From: Erysipelothrix sp.
Lineage (GTDB): Bacteria > Bacillota_I > Bacilli_A > Erysipelotrichales > Erysipelotrichaceae
Direction: 5' to 3'
Length of the DNA: 46,622 bases
Assembly: GCA_018335655.1 (NCBI GenBank)
Contig: JAGXRX010000006.1
Span: 1-46,622, forward strand
Part shown: one piece after another, positions 8,190 through 17,103 of the stretch
Position numbering within the stretch: the stretch's first letter is position 1
Layout of the letters: every line of letters starts with the position of its first letter
Notes under the pieces: model-generated
Told to the model about the DNA's origin: nothing
Databases searched by the model: none
The model's input: only the letters and a program-made list of their open reading frames with translations
Translations under genes and position numbers: made by a program

Positions 8190-9984
8190 CATCCATGGAT
8201 AAAACGGCCATAAACGCTTCTTGAGGAATTTCAACATTCCCCACTTGTTTCATCCGTTTCTTACCTTCTTTTTGTTTTTCTAAGAGTTTTTTCTTACGAG
8301 TAATATCGCCACCATAACATTTAGCCAAGACATTCTTACGAAGTGCCTTGATATCACTTCTCGCAATGACTTTATTACCAATACTTGCTTGCACTGGAAT
8401 TTCAAACTGTTGGCGAGGAATTAGTTCTTTTAATTTCTCAACAATAATCTTTCCACGTCCATAAGCAAAGTCGCGATGAACGATAACGGATAAAGCATCC
8501 ACGACTTCTGTATTTAAAAGAATATCCATTTTCACTAGTTTAGATTCAACATATCCAATAAATTCATAATCAAAGGATGCATACCCTCTTGAGATAGATT
8601 TTAAACGATCGAAGAAATCATACACAATTTCAGCTAATGGAATTTGATATATTAGTTGACGACGTAAATCATCAATAACCACCAAGTCAATGTAGATTCC
8701 ACGCTTTTTATGACATAAATCCATGATTGCTCCGACATATTCAAGTGGAACCATCATCGTTGCCTTCACAAAAGGTTCTTCAATACGTCCAATTCTTTGA
8801 ACTGGAGGTAAGAAACTAGGGTTATCAACAATAATCATGGATCCATCAGTAAGATACACATGATAGACCACTGAAGGAGCTGTTGCGATGAGAGGGATCT
8901 TATATTCTCGCTCAATACGCTCTTGAACGACATCCATGTGTAATAGTCCTAAGAATCCACATCTAAATCCAAATCCTAATGCCACTGATGTTTCTGCTTC
9001 AAATTTTAATGCAGCATCATTTAAGTTTAATTTATCAAGCGCGTCACGTAAATCATTGTATTTTGAAGTGTCTGTTGGATATAAACCACAGAAAACCATG
9101 GAGTTTAATTCACGGTATCCTTGAAGTGGTTCAAGGGTTGGACGATGAACATGGGTAATTGTATCCCCTACACGAACATCTTTAATCGATTTAACACTTG
9201 CGGCAACCCAACCTACTTCTCCAGCAACAAGTTCGTTTTTCTTAATCTCTTTTGGTGTTCTGATGCCACACTCAACGACTTCATATTCAGCAGCCGTAGC
9301 AACAAATTTTATCTTGTCACCAATCTTAAGTGATCCATCCACAACACGAATATAGGCAATAATACCTCGATATGGATCAAAAATAGAATCAAAGACTAAT
9401 GCCTTTAATGGTTTATTAATATCTCCACGTGGTGCAGGTACCTTTTTAATGATTGCTTCTAAAACATCTTCAATGTTTAAACCATTCTTAGCTGAAATTA
9501 AAGGTGCATCACTTGCTTGTAAACCAATCGTATTCTCAATATCTTCAATGACGCGTTGAGGATCAGCACTTGGTAAATCAACTTTGTTAATGACAGGAAT
9601 AATTTCTAAATTATTCTCTAAAGCTAGGTAAACATTGGCAAGTGTTTGTGCTTCAATACCTTGAGCAGCATCCACGACAAGCACTGCTCCTTCACATGCC
9701 GCTAAAGAGCGTGAGACTTCGTAGGTGAAGTCAACATGACCTGGAGTATCAATGAGATGTAATGTATAGATTTCGCCATCACGAGCTTTATATTGGAGTT
9801 GAACAGCATTAAGTTTTATTGTAATACCACGCTCACGCTCTAAATCAAGCGAATCTAAAATTTGATGAGTCATATCACGCATCGCAACAGTATGCGTTAA
9901 CTCTAAAATACGATCAGCTAAAGTCGACTTGCCATGGTCAATATGAGCGATAATGGAAAAATTACGGATGCGAGATTGATCCAT
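8185..9984 (-). CDS. lepA: Elongation factor 4 (LepA GTPase)
   Basis: Ribosome-associated translational GTPase, 599 aa, full length. The G domain opens with [16 protein letters not shown] and contains DTPGHVDF and [11 protein letters not shown]-like domains II, III and V follow, then the LepA-specific C-terminal domain ([16 protein letters not shown]). The ATG lies within the end of pdxT (23-base overlap), with AAGGAG about 10 bases upstream. It is in one operon with pdxS and pdxT upstream and the mazG-like gene and hemW downstream. Confidence 0.98.
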   Translation of the reverse strand: MDQSRIRNFSIIAHIDHGKSTLADRILELTHTVAMRDMTHQILDSLDLERERGITIKLNAVQLQYKARDGEIYTLHLIDTPGHVDFTYEVSRSLAACEGAVLVVDAAQGIEAQTLANVYLALENNLEIIPVINKVDLPSADPQRVIEDIENTIGLQASDAPLISAKNGLNIEDVLEAIIKKVPAPRGDINKPLKALVFDSIFDPYRGIIAYIRVVDGSLKIGDKIKFVATAAEYEVVECGIRTPKEIKKNELVAGEVGWVAASVKSIKDVRVGDTITHVHRPTLEPLQGYRELNSMVFCGLYPTDTSKYNDLRDALDKLNLNDAALKFEAETSVALGFGFRCGFLGLLHMDVVQERIEREYKIPLIATAPSVVYHVYLTDGSMIIVDNPSFLPPVQRIGRIEEPFVKATMMVPLEYVGAIMDLCHKKRGIYIDLVVIDDLRRQLIYQIPLAEIVYDFFDRLKSISRGYASFDYEFIGYVESKLVKMDILLNTEVVDALSVIVHRDFAYGRGKIIVEKLKELIPRQQFEIPVQASIGNKVIARSDIKALRKNVLAKCYGGDITRKKKLLEKQKEGKKRMKQVGNVEIPQEAFMAVLSMDE

Positions 9985-10567
9985 GAGGTTGACTCTCCTT
10001 CTTTATCATAGTTTCGATAAAGTATTGATGAATAACATCAATACCCGTTAATTCAGGATGAAATGCTAATGCTAACATATGGTTTTGTTGTGCAACCACT
10101 ATATGATCATCCACAACACATAAAACCTCAACATCCTCTCCAACTTCTTCGATGTAAGGTGCACGAATAAATACAAGTTCAAGTGGTGCATCACTTATTT
10201 TTTTAATAGGTGCTATCGTTGAAAATGAATCAAGTTGGCGACCATAGGCATTGCGCTTAACACGAATGTCCATAACACCAAGTGTTTGAACCGGTTGATT
10301 AGAAATTTCTTTTGACAATAAAATCAATCCTGCACATGTACCCATCACAGGACATCCATCATTGATCTTATGGGTTATGGCTTCAAAAAGACCATTTTCT
10401 TTCATTTGCTTTGCCATAGCGGTACTTTCACCACCAGGCAAAATGAGTCCATCAATACCTTCTAAATCTGAGACCTTCTTAATGAGTCTTCCTTCAACAT
10501 TAAGTCGTTTTAACACGGCCATGTGTTCAAAGAATGCTCCTTGAATGGCTAATACACCAATAATCAT
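9962..10567 (-). CDS. pdxT: Pyridoxal 5'-phosphate synthase glutaminase subunit PdxT
   Basis: Glutamine amidotransferase subunit of the ribose-5-phosphate-dependent PLP synthase, 201 aa. It releases ammonia from glutamine and channels it to PdxS. The catalytic Cys78 is in GTCAGLILL, the PdxT loop LPGGESTAM is present, and the His/Glu dyad is in FHPEL near the C-terminus. Its ATG shares a base with the pdxS stop (TAATG) and its 3' end overlaps lepA. Confidence 0.97.
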   Translation of the reverse strand: MIIGVLAIQGAFFEHMAVLKRLNVEGRLIKKVSDLEGIDGLILPGGESTAMAKQMKENGLFEAITHKINDGCPVMGTCAGLILLSKEISNQPVQTLGVMDIRVKRNAYGRQLDSFSTIAPIKKISDAPLELVFIRAPYIEEVGEDVEVLCVVDDHIVVAQQNHMLALAFHPELTGIDVIHQYFIETMIKKESQPHGSISHP

Positions 10568-11445
10568 TAATATCCTCGATCTGCCATTTTGTCTTCTTCT
10601 TTAACAGAATAAACATTAATGCCAACCATTGGTTCACCTAAATCTTCACTGACCTCTGCAAGAATTTTTGGATCATTGAAATGTGTTACGGCTTTAACAA
10701 TTGCCGCCGCACGTTTTCGTGGATCACCAGATTTAAATATACCAGAACCTACAAACACACCATCACATCCTAGTTGCATCATTAATGCAGCATCAGCTGG
10801 GGTAGCTACCCCACCTGCCGCAAAATTGACTACTGGAAGTTTTCCATGTTCATGCACATACTCAAGTAAATGAAGTGGAACTTGTAGCTCTTTAGCTGCA
10901 TGAAATAGTTCTGATTTCTCTAAACTTTTCACACGACGAATTTCTGTAGTCATTAAACGCATGTGTTTAACGGCTTCAACAACATCTCCAGTTCCAGGTT
11001 CACCTTTAGTACGAATCATGGATGCCCCTTCACTAATACGACGAAGTGCTTCTGAAAGATTCTTAGCACCACATACAAATGGGACTTTAAATCGTGTTTT
11101 ATCAATGTGGTATGTTGGATCTGCAGGGGTTAATACTTCAGACTCATCAATATAGTCTACTTCTAATGCTTCTAGAATTTGTGCTTCGACAAAATGACCA
11201 ATTCTTACTTTAGCCATAACAGGAATTGTAACTGCTGCTTGAATTTCTTTAATCATCTTAGGGTCTGAAGCACGTGCTACTCCCCCATCTTTGCGGATAT
11301 CGGCCGGAACACGCTCAAGAGCCATGACTGCACAAGCACCTGCTTCTTGAGCAATAAGTGCCTCAGCTGCACTTGTAACGTCCATAATGACGCCACCTTT
11401 TAGCATTTGAGCTAAGTTTTTATTTAATTCATATTGTTTGTTCAT
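10567..11445 (-). CDS. pdxS: Pyridoxal 5'-phosphate synthase lyase subunit PdxS
   Basis: TIM-barrel subunit that condenses ribose 5-phosphate, glyceraldehyde 3-phosphate and ammonia to PLP, 292 aa. The core motifs are [16 protein letters not shown] (Asp22), [10 protein letters not shown], the active-site Lys79 in MAKVRIGHF and the phosphate site [13 protein letters not shown]. The ribosome-binding site is GAGG, 7 bases before the ATG. It is first in the pdxS-pdxT-lepA operon, so vitamin B6 is made de novo. Confidence 0.98.
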   Translation of the reverse strand: MNKQYELNKNLAQMLKGGVIMDVTSAAEALIAQEAGACAVMALERVPADIRKDGGVARASDPKMIKEIQAAVTIPVMAKVRIGHFVEAQILEALEVDYIDESEVLTPADPTYHIDKTRFKVPFVCGAKNLSEALRRISEGASMIRTKGEPGTGDVVEAVKHMRLMTTEIRRVKSLEKSELFHAAKELQVPLHLLEYVHEHGKLPVVNFAAGGVATPADAALMMQLGCDGVFVGSGIFKSGDPRKRAAAIVKAVTHFNDPKILAEVSEDLGEPMVGINVYSVKEEDKMADRGY

Positions 11446-11468
11446 AAGGTACCTCGTTTATCGCTCTT

Positions 11469-11477
11469 ATTATATCA
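11469..11477 (-). promoter_or_regulatory. Candidate pdxS operon promoter (extended -10)
   Basis: The minus strand reads TGA-TATAAT about 24 bases upstream of the pdxS ATG. The -35 is weak. It lies between the LytTR-operon terminator and pdxS. Confidence 0.5.
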
Positions 11478-11505
11478 AAAAAGCAACCAACATATAGTAA
11501 AACAC

Positions 11506-11528
11506 AAAAAAAGTGGAATTTCCACTTT
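11506..11528 (-). terminator. Terminator of the LytTR operon
   Basis: The 8-bp stem AAAGTGGA / TCCACTTT (11510-11517 / 11521-11528) is followed on the minus strand by a T-run (A-run 11506-11512). It overlaps the stop codon of the membrane-protein gene. Confidence 0.88.
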
Positions 11529-11946
11529 ATTCGTCGATTGGATCTTTAATGAGGTAAGACTCACCTCGAATTTTTATGACATAGTATTTAACTTCTACAC
11601 CTTCTTCTTCAACAATGATATAGCCTTCAAGGGCAGTGTCTTCATCTGTTGGAACAATATTTTCTTTGTACTCACTGTATATTTCCATATCAGCTTGTCG
11701 AGCAGGTAGCATTTTAAAATCATTGATATTCGCAATTCCTGGACCATTTAATGGTTGGTTTTGCAGTGCAAATGAAAGGAGTAGTACGAGTCCTAGTGGA
11801 GAAGCATAGCGATATAAAAGCTTACGAGATGCTTGTGGATTTTGTTTGACGATATCTTTGTATTTCCATTGATAATAAAGTGAAAATGCAAAGCGAAGTG
11901 CAATGATTAGCGCGACGATCCATAAAGCATAGGTGACATAAATCAT
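11527..11946 (-). CDS. Small membrane protein paired with a LytTR regulator
   Basis: 139 aa, family not recognised. There are two predicted transmembrane segments (about 4-25 and 48-63) separated by a basic loop, then a C-terminal domain rich in Glu/Asp. The ATG shares a base with the stop of the LytTR gene (TAATG), so the two are translationally coupled and probably function together. In streptococcal LytTR regulatory systems (HdrRM, BrsRM) a membrane protein antagonises the regulator; that role here is an inference from arrangement alone. Confidence 0.7.
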   Translation of the reverse strand: MIYVTYALWIVALIIALRFAFSLYYQWKYKDIVKQNPQASRKLLYRYASPLGLVLLLSFALQNQPLNGPGIANINDFKMLPARQADMEIYSEYKENIVPTDEDTALEGYIIVEEEGVEVKYYVIKIRGESYLIKDPIDE

Positions 11947-12473
11947 TAGAACTCCCTCTCTTTCATGTAAGTTTTAAACGTCTTTAAGTATGATCGATTA
12001 ACATCTGTATACGAACCATTGGTTAAATGAAGCCTTAGTTTTGCATTAAAACTTGATGAAACAGCTTCAATATGTTGTGAATTAACAATCATTGATTTAC
12101 TGATTCTCACAAATCCATGCTCAGCAAGCATTGTCTCAAGTTCGAATAGTTTTTGATCAAATCTTACTTCTTTTCCTTTATACATCGTAAGTACGATGTT
12201 TCCAAAGGATTCAATCATATGAATATCTTCACTGAAGATGCGAACGTTACCAAGTGATGTCTTACCATGTAAGATTAATCCCTTTTCTTCATTTGCTTTT
12301 AGTATTCGAGATATATCATTTATTGATAAATCAACCAAAGAAATTTGCCGAAGTGACTCATTCACAACCAAGTGTTGTGAAGGAATAGTTGTCAATACTT
12401 TAAATTGAGTCAGCAATCGTTGTTTAAGTGTTGTGTTTTGGCTCATACTTCCTTGGTGATCACACCATACCAT
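11946..12473 (-). CDS. LytTR-domain DNA-binding regulator
   Basis: 175 aa transcription regulator. The C-terminal half is a LytTR domain, containing DIHMIESFGNIVLTMYKGKE, HGFVRISKSMIVN and a C-terminal NGSYTDVNRSYLKTFK. The N-terminal about 70 residues lack a recognisable response-regulator receiver with phospho-Asp. The start is uncertain: the ATG at 12473 and an internal in-frame ATG at 12446 both have short-spaced purine stretches upstream. It is followed immediately by a two-helix membrane protein. It is not next to a histidine kinase. Confidence 0.82.
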   Translation of the reverse strand: MVWCDHQGSMSQNTTLKQRLLTQFKVLTTIPSQHLVVNESLRQISLVDLSINDISRILKANEEKGLILHGKTSLGNVRIFSEDIHMIESFGNIVLTMYKGKEVRFDQKLFELETMLAEHGFVRISKSMIVNSQHIEAVSSSFNAKLRLHLTNGSYTDVNRSYLKTFKTYMKEREF

Positions 12474-12527
12474 ACCTTTCTAATTATTGTTTATGTTGAT
12501 GCTAAGTTACATGATTTAGGCAATAAA

Positions 12528-13460
12528 TTACTTAAATTGTTGGAAAACAAACTGTGATAAATATGAAACATCATCACTTACAGAATACAACTTACGACCT
12601 TCTACTTGAATGTGAGTAATAATTATAACTTCACTAAGAGTGCTAACATGCATTCCTGTTGTATCAACTTTTGTGATGGTTCCAGGACTATGTACTGATT
12701 TTTGATGACTCAGTTTTGACCCATACAGTTTAAATCGCTTTGAATCTAGAAGTGCATGCCCAACTGGCCACGATACTAATCCACGAATATGATTATGGAC
12801 AATCGGTGCAGGACGATTAAATGAAACAAATTCGTCTTCTGGTTGAATGTTGTAACCAAAGGATGCCTCTAAGTCATTTTGAGACCTTGGAACAACCTTA
12901 TTTTCTAAGACATTCATGAGCTGTTCATTACATAATTCTTTAGCACATAGGATAAGTTTATCATGAAGCGTAGATGCTGTGTCTTCAAGTGTAATATTTA
13001 CTGATTTTTGTGCAAAGATTTCACCTGCATCCATCGCCTTTATCATTCTCATTAGGGTTATACCCGTCTCATTTTCCCCTTTAATTATTGACCAATGAAT
13101 AGGTGCTCCCCCTCGATACTTAGGAAGTAAAGATGCATGAATATTAAGGGCATCTTCTTTAGCACAATTTAGAATGCTTTGAGGCAGAAATTGACCATAT
13201 GCACATGTAAGAATATAGTCAATATTTAACTCTTTTAAGGTCTCTTCAATTTCTTTGATTTTAGTAGGTTGATAGACATTTATGTTATGCTCTAAAGCAA
13301 CTACCTTCACTGGTGGTTGTGTCAGTATTTGCTTGCGACCCACAGGTTTATCCCGCTGTGTAACAACTCCCACCATTTCAATTGGAAATGTGAGTAAGTG
13401 CTCTAGAATCGATGCTGCAAAGTGTGGTGTACCCATAAAAATAACGCGTTTTTTGCTCAT
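12528..13460 (-). CDS. fmt: Methionyl-tRNA formyltransferase
   Basis: Transfers formyl from 10-formyl-THF to initiator Met-tRNA, 310 aa, normal length. The N-terminal formyltransferase domain has the catalytic segment NIHASLLPKYRGGAPIHW and the aspartate in KAMDAGEIFAQ. An OB-fold tRNA-binding C-terminal domain follows. The GAGG ribosome-binding site is about 7 bases before the ATG. It is divergent from rpsT across about 110 bases. Confidence 0.97.
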   Translation of the reverse strand: MSKKRVIFMGTPHFAASILEHLLTFPIEMVGVVTQRDKPVGRKQILTQPPVKVVALEHNINVYQPTKIKEIEETLKELNIDYILTCAYGQFLPQSILNCAKEDALNIHASLLPKYRGGAPIHWSIIKGENETGITLMRMIKAMDAGEIFAQKSVNITLEDTASTLHDKLILCAKELCNEQLMNVLENKVVPRSQNDLEASFGYNIQPEDEFVSFNRPAPIVHNHIRGLVSWPVGHALLDSKRFKLYGSKLSHQKSVHSPGTITKVDTTGMHVSTLSEVIIITHIQVEGRKLYSVSDDVSYLSQFVFQQFK

Positions 13461-13517
13461 AAAATACCTCGCTTACATTCTATCAAAAAACAAAGGATAA
13501 CGCACATCACCTTATCA

Positions 13518-13546
13518 TTGCAATTTAGTGTTGGTGTTGCTATAAT
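13518..13546 (+). promoter_or_regulatory. rpsT promoter
   Basis: TTGCAA (13518-13523), a 17-base spacer and TATAAT (13541-13546) with an extended TGC just before the -10. It is 24 bases from the rpsT ATG. Confidence 0.75.
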
Positions 13547-13570
13547 AAAAAAGCAATTAAGGAGGATCGT

Positions 13571-13843
13571 ATGCCAAATATCAAATCTCAGAAGAAACGC
13601 GCACTCACTAACGTGAAAAAAGCAGCGGCAATCACTTCTGAAAAATCAGCACTTAAAACTGCGATGAAATCAGTGATTAAACTTATCTCCGCACAAGATA
13701 AAGAAGGTGCTATTAACGCCCTTAACACATTGAATTCGAAACTTGACAAAGCAGTCACTAGTGGAATCTACCACAAGAACTATGCAGCTCGTCAAAAAGC
13801 AAGATTTGCAAAAGCTTTCAATGAATTAGAAAAAAGTGTTTAG
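13571..13843 (+). CDS. rpsT: 30S ribosomal protein S20
   Basis: Small basic, helical 16S rRNA-binding protein, 90 aa. The N-terminus is typical (MPNIKSQKKRALTNVKKA), with the conserved SKLDKAVTSGIYHKNYAARQKAR segment recognisable at about 57-79. AAGGAGG precedes the ATG by 5 bases. It is monocistronic, with a strong promoter upstream and a terminator overlapping the stop codon. Confidence 0.98.
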   Translation: MPNIKSQKKRALTNVKKAAAITSEKSALKTAMKSVIKLISAQDKEGAINALNTLNSKLDKAVTSGIYHKNYAARQKARFAKAFNELEKSV

Positions 13844-13868
13844 TCCTCAAGACTAAACACTTTTCTTA
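13832..13868 (+). terminator. rpsT intrinsic terminator
   Basis: The 14-bp perfect stem AAAAGTGTTTAGTC / GACTAAACACTTTT has a 5-base loop and overlaps the rpsT stop codon. T-rich sequence follows. Confidence 0.92.
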
Positions 13869-13913
13869 TTAACAATTTCCAAAAATAAACGATTTTTAAT
13901 TGATATCAAATCA

Positions 13914-13940
13914 AGACCTCATCACAAAGTAATGAGGTCT
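13914..13940 (-). terminator. Hairpin downstream of the solute-binding protein gene
   Basis: The 9-bp stem AGACCTCAT / ATGAGGTCT has a 9-base loop and lies 30 bases beyond the stop of the binding-protein gene. On the minus strand only a short, broken T-tract follows, so termination may be partial. It is well placed to end the whole PucR-All cluster. Confidence 0.65.
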
Positions 13941-13969
13941 AGCATAAATAGGCAAATATTTAAATAGTG

Positions 13970-15493
13970 TTAATCATTCCAATATACCATGTTTAAGTAT
14001 AGCGGAAAGTCTGTTGCGGCTACTTCAGGAACAACTAGATTAGCATTATGAGCGCGTTGTAACATATTAGTATGGGAAGGGATTAGATACGCGTTTTCAT
14101 TTGCCATAATTACTGCTTGTCTTAAGAATTCTGTTCTTGCAGCAACATTTGTAGTTTCGGAAACTGCTGAATTAATCAATGCATCCATTGCAGGGTCATT
14201 TAAGCGAACTCGATTTATTGTTCCTATGTTAGAACTGTGAAAGTTTAATCGCATGAACCCTAATAAATTCGGTTGAGTAAATCCCATGAATGCAGCTTGA
14301 TAGTTGCCTGAATTTAAACGTTGTTGTGTCGCAGGAACGTCAAGTCTGACGATAGAAACAGGTATCCCAATTTTTGCCAAATTGTCTTGAATAACTTGGG
14401 CTTGAACAGCCCATACGTCAATAGCAGCAATTATTTCAAAGCCCAATGTGGCAGGGTCTATACCTAATTCATCTAACAGTGTCTTTGCTCCATCTGGGTC
14501 AAAAGGTGCTGCGCCATTAACTGTACTTCCATCAAAAACAAGAGGAGCATGAGCATTACTTGGAGTGATATTTCCTTCATATGCTGCAAGCATCATTGCT
14601 TCTTTATCAATTGCCATACTAATAATTTTGCGCTTTTCAACGGTGTTGAATTGTGGAAGTTCATTATTTAAATATAACATTACGTGTTGAGTACCAGGTT
14701 TATTTATTACAGTTATATTTGGATCAGCATACATTCTTCCAATATCTTGTGGTTGTACACTAACATTAAAATCAATCTCACCAGTTTCAAGAGCTAGCGT
14801 TCTTGAAAAACCCTCAGGTATAATTCTCAAAGTTACAGATGCAACTTTTGATGCACGATTTTCATCAAAATAATCTTCAAAAGCATCAAACTTGTAGTAG
14901 TCCCCAGGTTTTAAATCACTAGCTTTAAAAGGTCCAGAGCCTACAGGATCTGTATTGAAATCGTGTTCAGCTTCAATTAGTGATTTTGGCATAATGAATG
15001 TTGGGTGACTTGCTAAGTCAAATAGTAACATTGAGTTTGGAAATCCTGTGTTAATTCTTACAGTATAGTCATCAACAGCTTCATAAGATACTAAACTTCT
15101 CATAGAGTTTGCAGAGATTGGAAATGTTTTAACGTAATCAAATGAAGCAATAATATCTGCTGAAGTCATTTCCTCACCATTGTGAAATTTAATCCCTTCA
15201 TGAATTTTAAACTCGAAAATGGTGCTGGAAATATTAGTCCATTCACTAACTAAATCAGGAACTGGTTGCAATGTTTCAGCATCAATTCTAAACAAGCCAT
15301 TATGAGTCATTGTCGCAATGTAGAAACCAGTTGTATTATTGAACTGGCCAGGTGCAATTGCTGGAGTATCAGCTGCAATACCTACTACAATACCTTTACC
15401 TAATTCATCTGGAATATTTGTTGACGGAGTACAAGCGGTAATCAAGGAAATCGATATTAACAAGCAAATCATTAGTCCTATCTTTTTATTCAT
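13970..15493 (-). CDS. ABC transporter solute-binding lipoprotein, family 5
   Basis: 507 aa extracellular binding protein of the peptide/nickel (SBP_bac_5) type. The lipoprotein signal ends in LITAC with the lipidated Cys21. Family landmarks include FEFKIHEGIKFHNGEEM, followed by TSADIIASFDYV. Typical ligands are oligopeptides, nickel chelates and various small solutes, so the ligand is open. No permease or ATPase gene accompanies it, so it must share a transporter encoded elsewhere or act as a receptor. It is the last gene of the leftward PucR-AllH-AllF-AllG block and has a candidate promoter of its own. The ribosome-binding site is AAGGAGA. Confidence 0.88.
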   Translation of the reverse strand: MNKKIGLMICLLISISLITACTPSTNIPDELGKGIVVGIAADTPAIAPGQFNNTTGFYIATMTHNGLFRIDAETLQPVPDLVSEWTNISSTIFEFKIHEGIKFHNGEEMTSADIIASFDYVKTFPISANSMRSLVSYEAVDDYTVRINTGFPNSMLLFDLASHPTFIMPKSLIEAEHDFNTDPVGSGPFKASDLKPGDYYKFDAFEDYFDENRASKVASVTLRIIPEGFSRTLALETGEIDFNVSVQPQDIGRMYADPNITVINKPGTQHVMLYLNNELPQFNTVEKRKIISMAIDKEAMMLAAYEGNITPSNAHAPLVFDGSTVNGAAPFDPDGAKTLLDELGIDPATLGFEIIAAIDVWAVQAQVIQDNLAKIGIPVSIVRLDVPATQQRLNSGNYQAAFMGFTQPNLLGFMRLNFHSSNIGTINRVRLNDPAMDALINSAVSETTNVAARTEFLRQAVIMANENAYLIPSHTNMLQRAHNANLVVPEVAATDFPLYLNMVYWND

Positions 15494-15515
15494 AATTGGT
15501 TCTCCTTCAATTTAC

Positions 15516-15543
15516 ATTTTATGATATTACTTAATTGAGTCAA
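15516..15543 (-). promoter_or_regulatory. Candidate promoter of the solute-binding protein gene
   Basis: The minus strand has TTGACT (15538-15543), a 16-base spacer and TAAAAT (15516-15521), about 22 bases from the ATG. It lies in the 207-base gap after the DUF1116 gene, which suggests the binding protein can be expressed separately. Confidence 0.5.
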
Positions 15544-15699
15544 TATAATATGGTGACATAAAATTTATTAAAAATATGTCATCAATTAACATAAGTATTT
15601 TGTAGGTTTTTTTACTAGACAAAATTTTAATCAAATCTTAAGTCTTTATTCAATTATTAACCTAACATCTTTTTTAATTTAACATAACTGTTTGGTTAA

Positions 15700-17103
15700 T
15701 CATTTATAATCAAACGCGAGAATAGCCTTCACAAACGTTTCAAAAGGCATGTTTACTAAACCTGCTCCAATAATTCCATGTCCTGCCATCTTGTGAGCTA
15801 TTCCAGTATTGATAATCGGTGTAATACCAGTCTCAATCACTTTTAGTACATCAATACCCGTAGGTGTTCCTATAAAATCTAATGTCGGAATGGTGTAATG
15901 ATAGCTTTCTCCTACAGTGATTTTTCTCATATCTTTTGTGAACTTGATTGCATCTTCGACTTTGCCACCTACTAACTGCGTCATTGGTAAAGCTGCTGCC
16001 ATCGCAAAAGCTCCAAGTCCTGCCGTTTCTGTTATTGCTGAGTCCCCCATATCAGGATTCGCATCTTCATCGCTAAAACCAGGAAAATACTTTCCTCGCA
16101 CTTTTGGGGCTGAAGCGGTAAACCATTGATTTCCCAATCCACTTACTTGTATCCCTACTTCTGTACCATTTCGTGCCATAACAGTCACGACTGTGGAATG
16201 TTCAATGTCCCGTGCCGCATCAAGACTAGCTTTGCATGCTGCCATTGAGAAATTCAAAAAATACCAGTTATTGTGATACATCGTTTGTGCGATACCCTCA
16301 AAAATATCATGCGGTGTTTTCGCCTTCGCTAGTTCAGGGGCTAATATCTTCCATAATTGACCTGTTGCGGCAATTAATCGATTATGACAGTCATCCCCCA
16401 TATGTAGTGCCTGCGCAATAATCATTCTAAGATCAATCCCTTCCCCTCGTACTTTGAGTGCTTGATCTAAAGTCGGCATCATCACATCACGCAAGTATCG
16501 CAACATAACTTGAGTGTCCTCGCCATACGCTCCAAAGGTAAATGGCTTACCTCTACCTTGTGAATTAAATGGTGAGTAAGCTTTATTACCATGTTCCTTG
16601 TTTTCGACAATAATGACTGGCATATTTGCTGAAAATACCCCTGTCATTGGTCCCACGGCATTAAAGTGATGACATGGAACATAGGTCATTGTAGGAGCTA
16701 ATTTTCGTGCTTCCTCCTCATCGTGTGCAAGTCCTTCATAGATAATAGCTCCAATTACTGATCCTTGCATTGGACCACACATTGTTTCCCATGTGACGGG
16801 TGGCCCCGCATGACACAAGGTGGTGGCAGTGAATCCTGGGATCACATCTTTAGCCAACCCTACTCCTGTCCACATAGGATGAGCTGAAAATATCTTTTCT
16901 AAAGCTTTTTTATTTGCAGCCTCAATTAAATCCTTTTTCATAAAAATGTTTTTTAGCTTCTCATTAATGTCTAAGCGGCCATTTCCTGGGGGTACCCAAT
17001 CTAACTGAAGATTCTGCACATTTTGTCGGGTTAAATCATTTGAAAAAATATCTAATCCAATATTAATTACTTTTACATCCTCACTCAATAACTTGTTCAT
17101 CAT
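15700..17103 (-). CDS. allG: DUF1116 protein, AllG-like oxamate transcarbamylase component
   Basis: 467 aa cytosolic protein of the YlbE/DUF1116 family. Recognisable features are the opening LSEDVKVINIGLDIFSNDL, the HAGPPVTWETMCGPMQGS segment and a C-terminal AGLVNMPFETF. In E. coli the homologue works with FdrA and DUF2877 as the catabolic oxamate carbamoyltransferase of anaerobic allantoin use; the homologues of all three are adjacent here. The start codon directly abuts the stop of the FdrA gene (TAA-ATG, no gap) and its ribosome-binding site GGAGAGGAG lies inside that gene. Coupled translation and a stoichiometric complex are therefore likely. The exact substrate is inferred. Confidence 0.85.
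   Translation of the reverse strand: MMNKLLSEDVKVINIGLDIFSNDLTRQNVQNLQLDWVPPGNGRLDINEKLKNIFMKKDLIEAANKKALEKIFSAHPMWTGVGLAKDVIPGFTATTLCHAGPPVTWETMCGPMQGSVIGAIIYEGLAHDEEEARKLAPTMTYVPCHHFNAVGPMTGVFSANMPVIIVENKEHGNKAYSPFNSQGRGKPFTFGAYGEDTQVMLRYLRDVMMPTLDQALKVRGEGIDLRMIIAQALHMGDDCHNRLIAATGQLWKILAPELAKAKTPHDIFEGIAQTMYHNNWYFLNFSMAACKASLDAARDIEHSTVVTVMARNGTEVGIQVSGLGNQWFTASAPKVRGKYFPGFSDEDANPDMGDSAITETAGLGAFAMAAALPMTQLVGGKVEDAIKFTKDMRKITVGESYHYTIPTLDFIGTPTGIDVLKVIETGITPIINTGIAHKMAGHGIIGAGLVNMPFETFVKAILAFDYK

Noticed and set aside
12488-12512. Possible LytTR-binding direct repeats (TATGTTGAT / TAAGTTACA) upstream of the LytTR gene
   Set aside because: The GTT cores are 11 bases apart, against about two helical turns in known LytTR sites; the match is too loose in AT-rich DNA.
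15656-15700. Imperfect 12-bp inverted repeat at the end of allG as a terminator
   Set aside because: The arms ATTAACCTAACA / TGTTTGGTTAAT have a mismatch, a 21-base loop and no T-run after the stem on the minus strand; not listed as a terminator.
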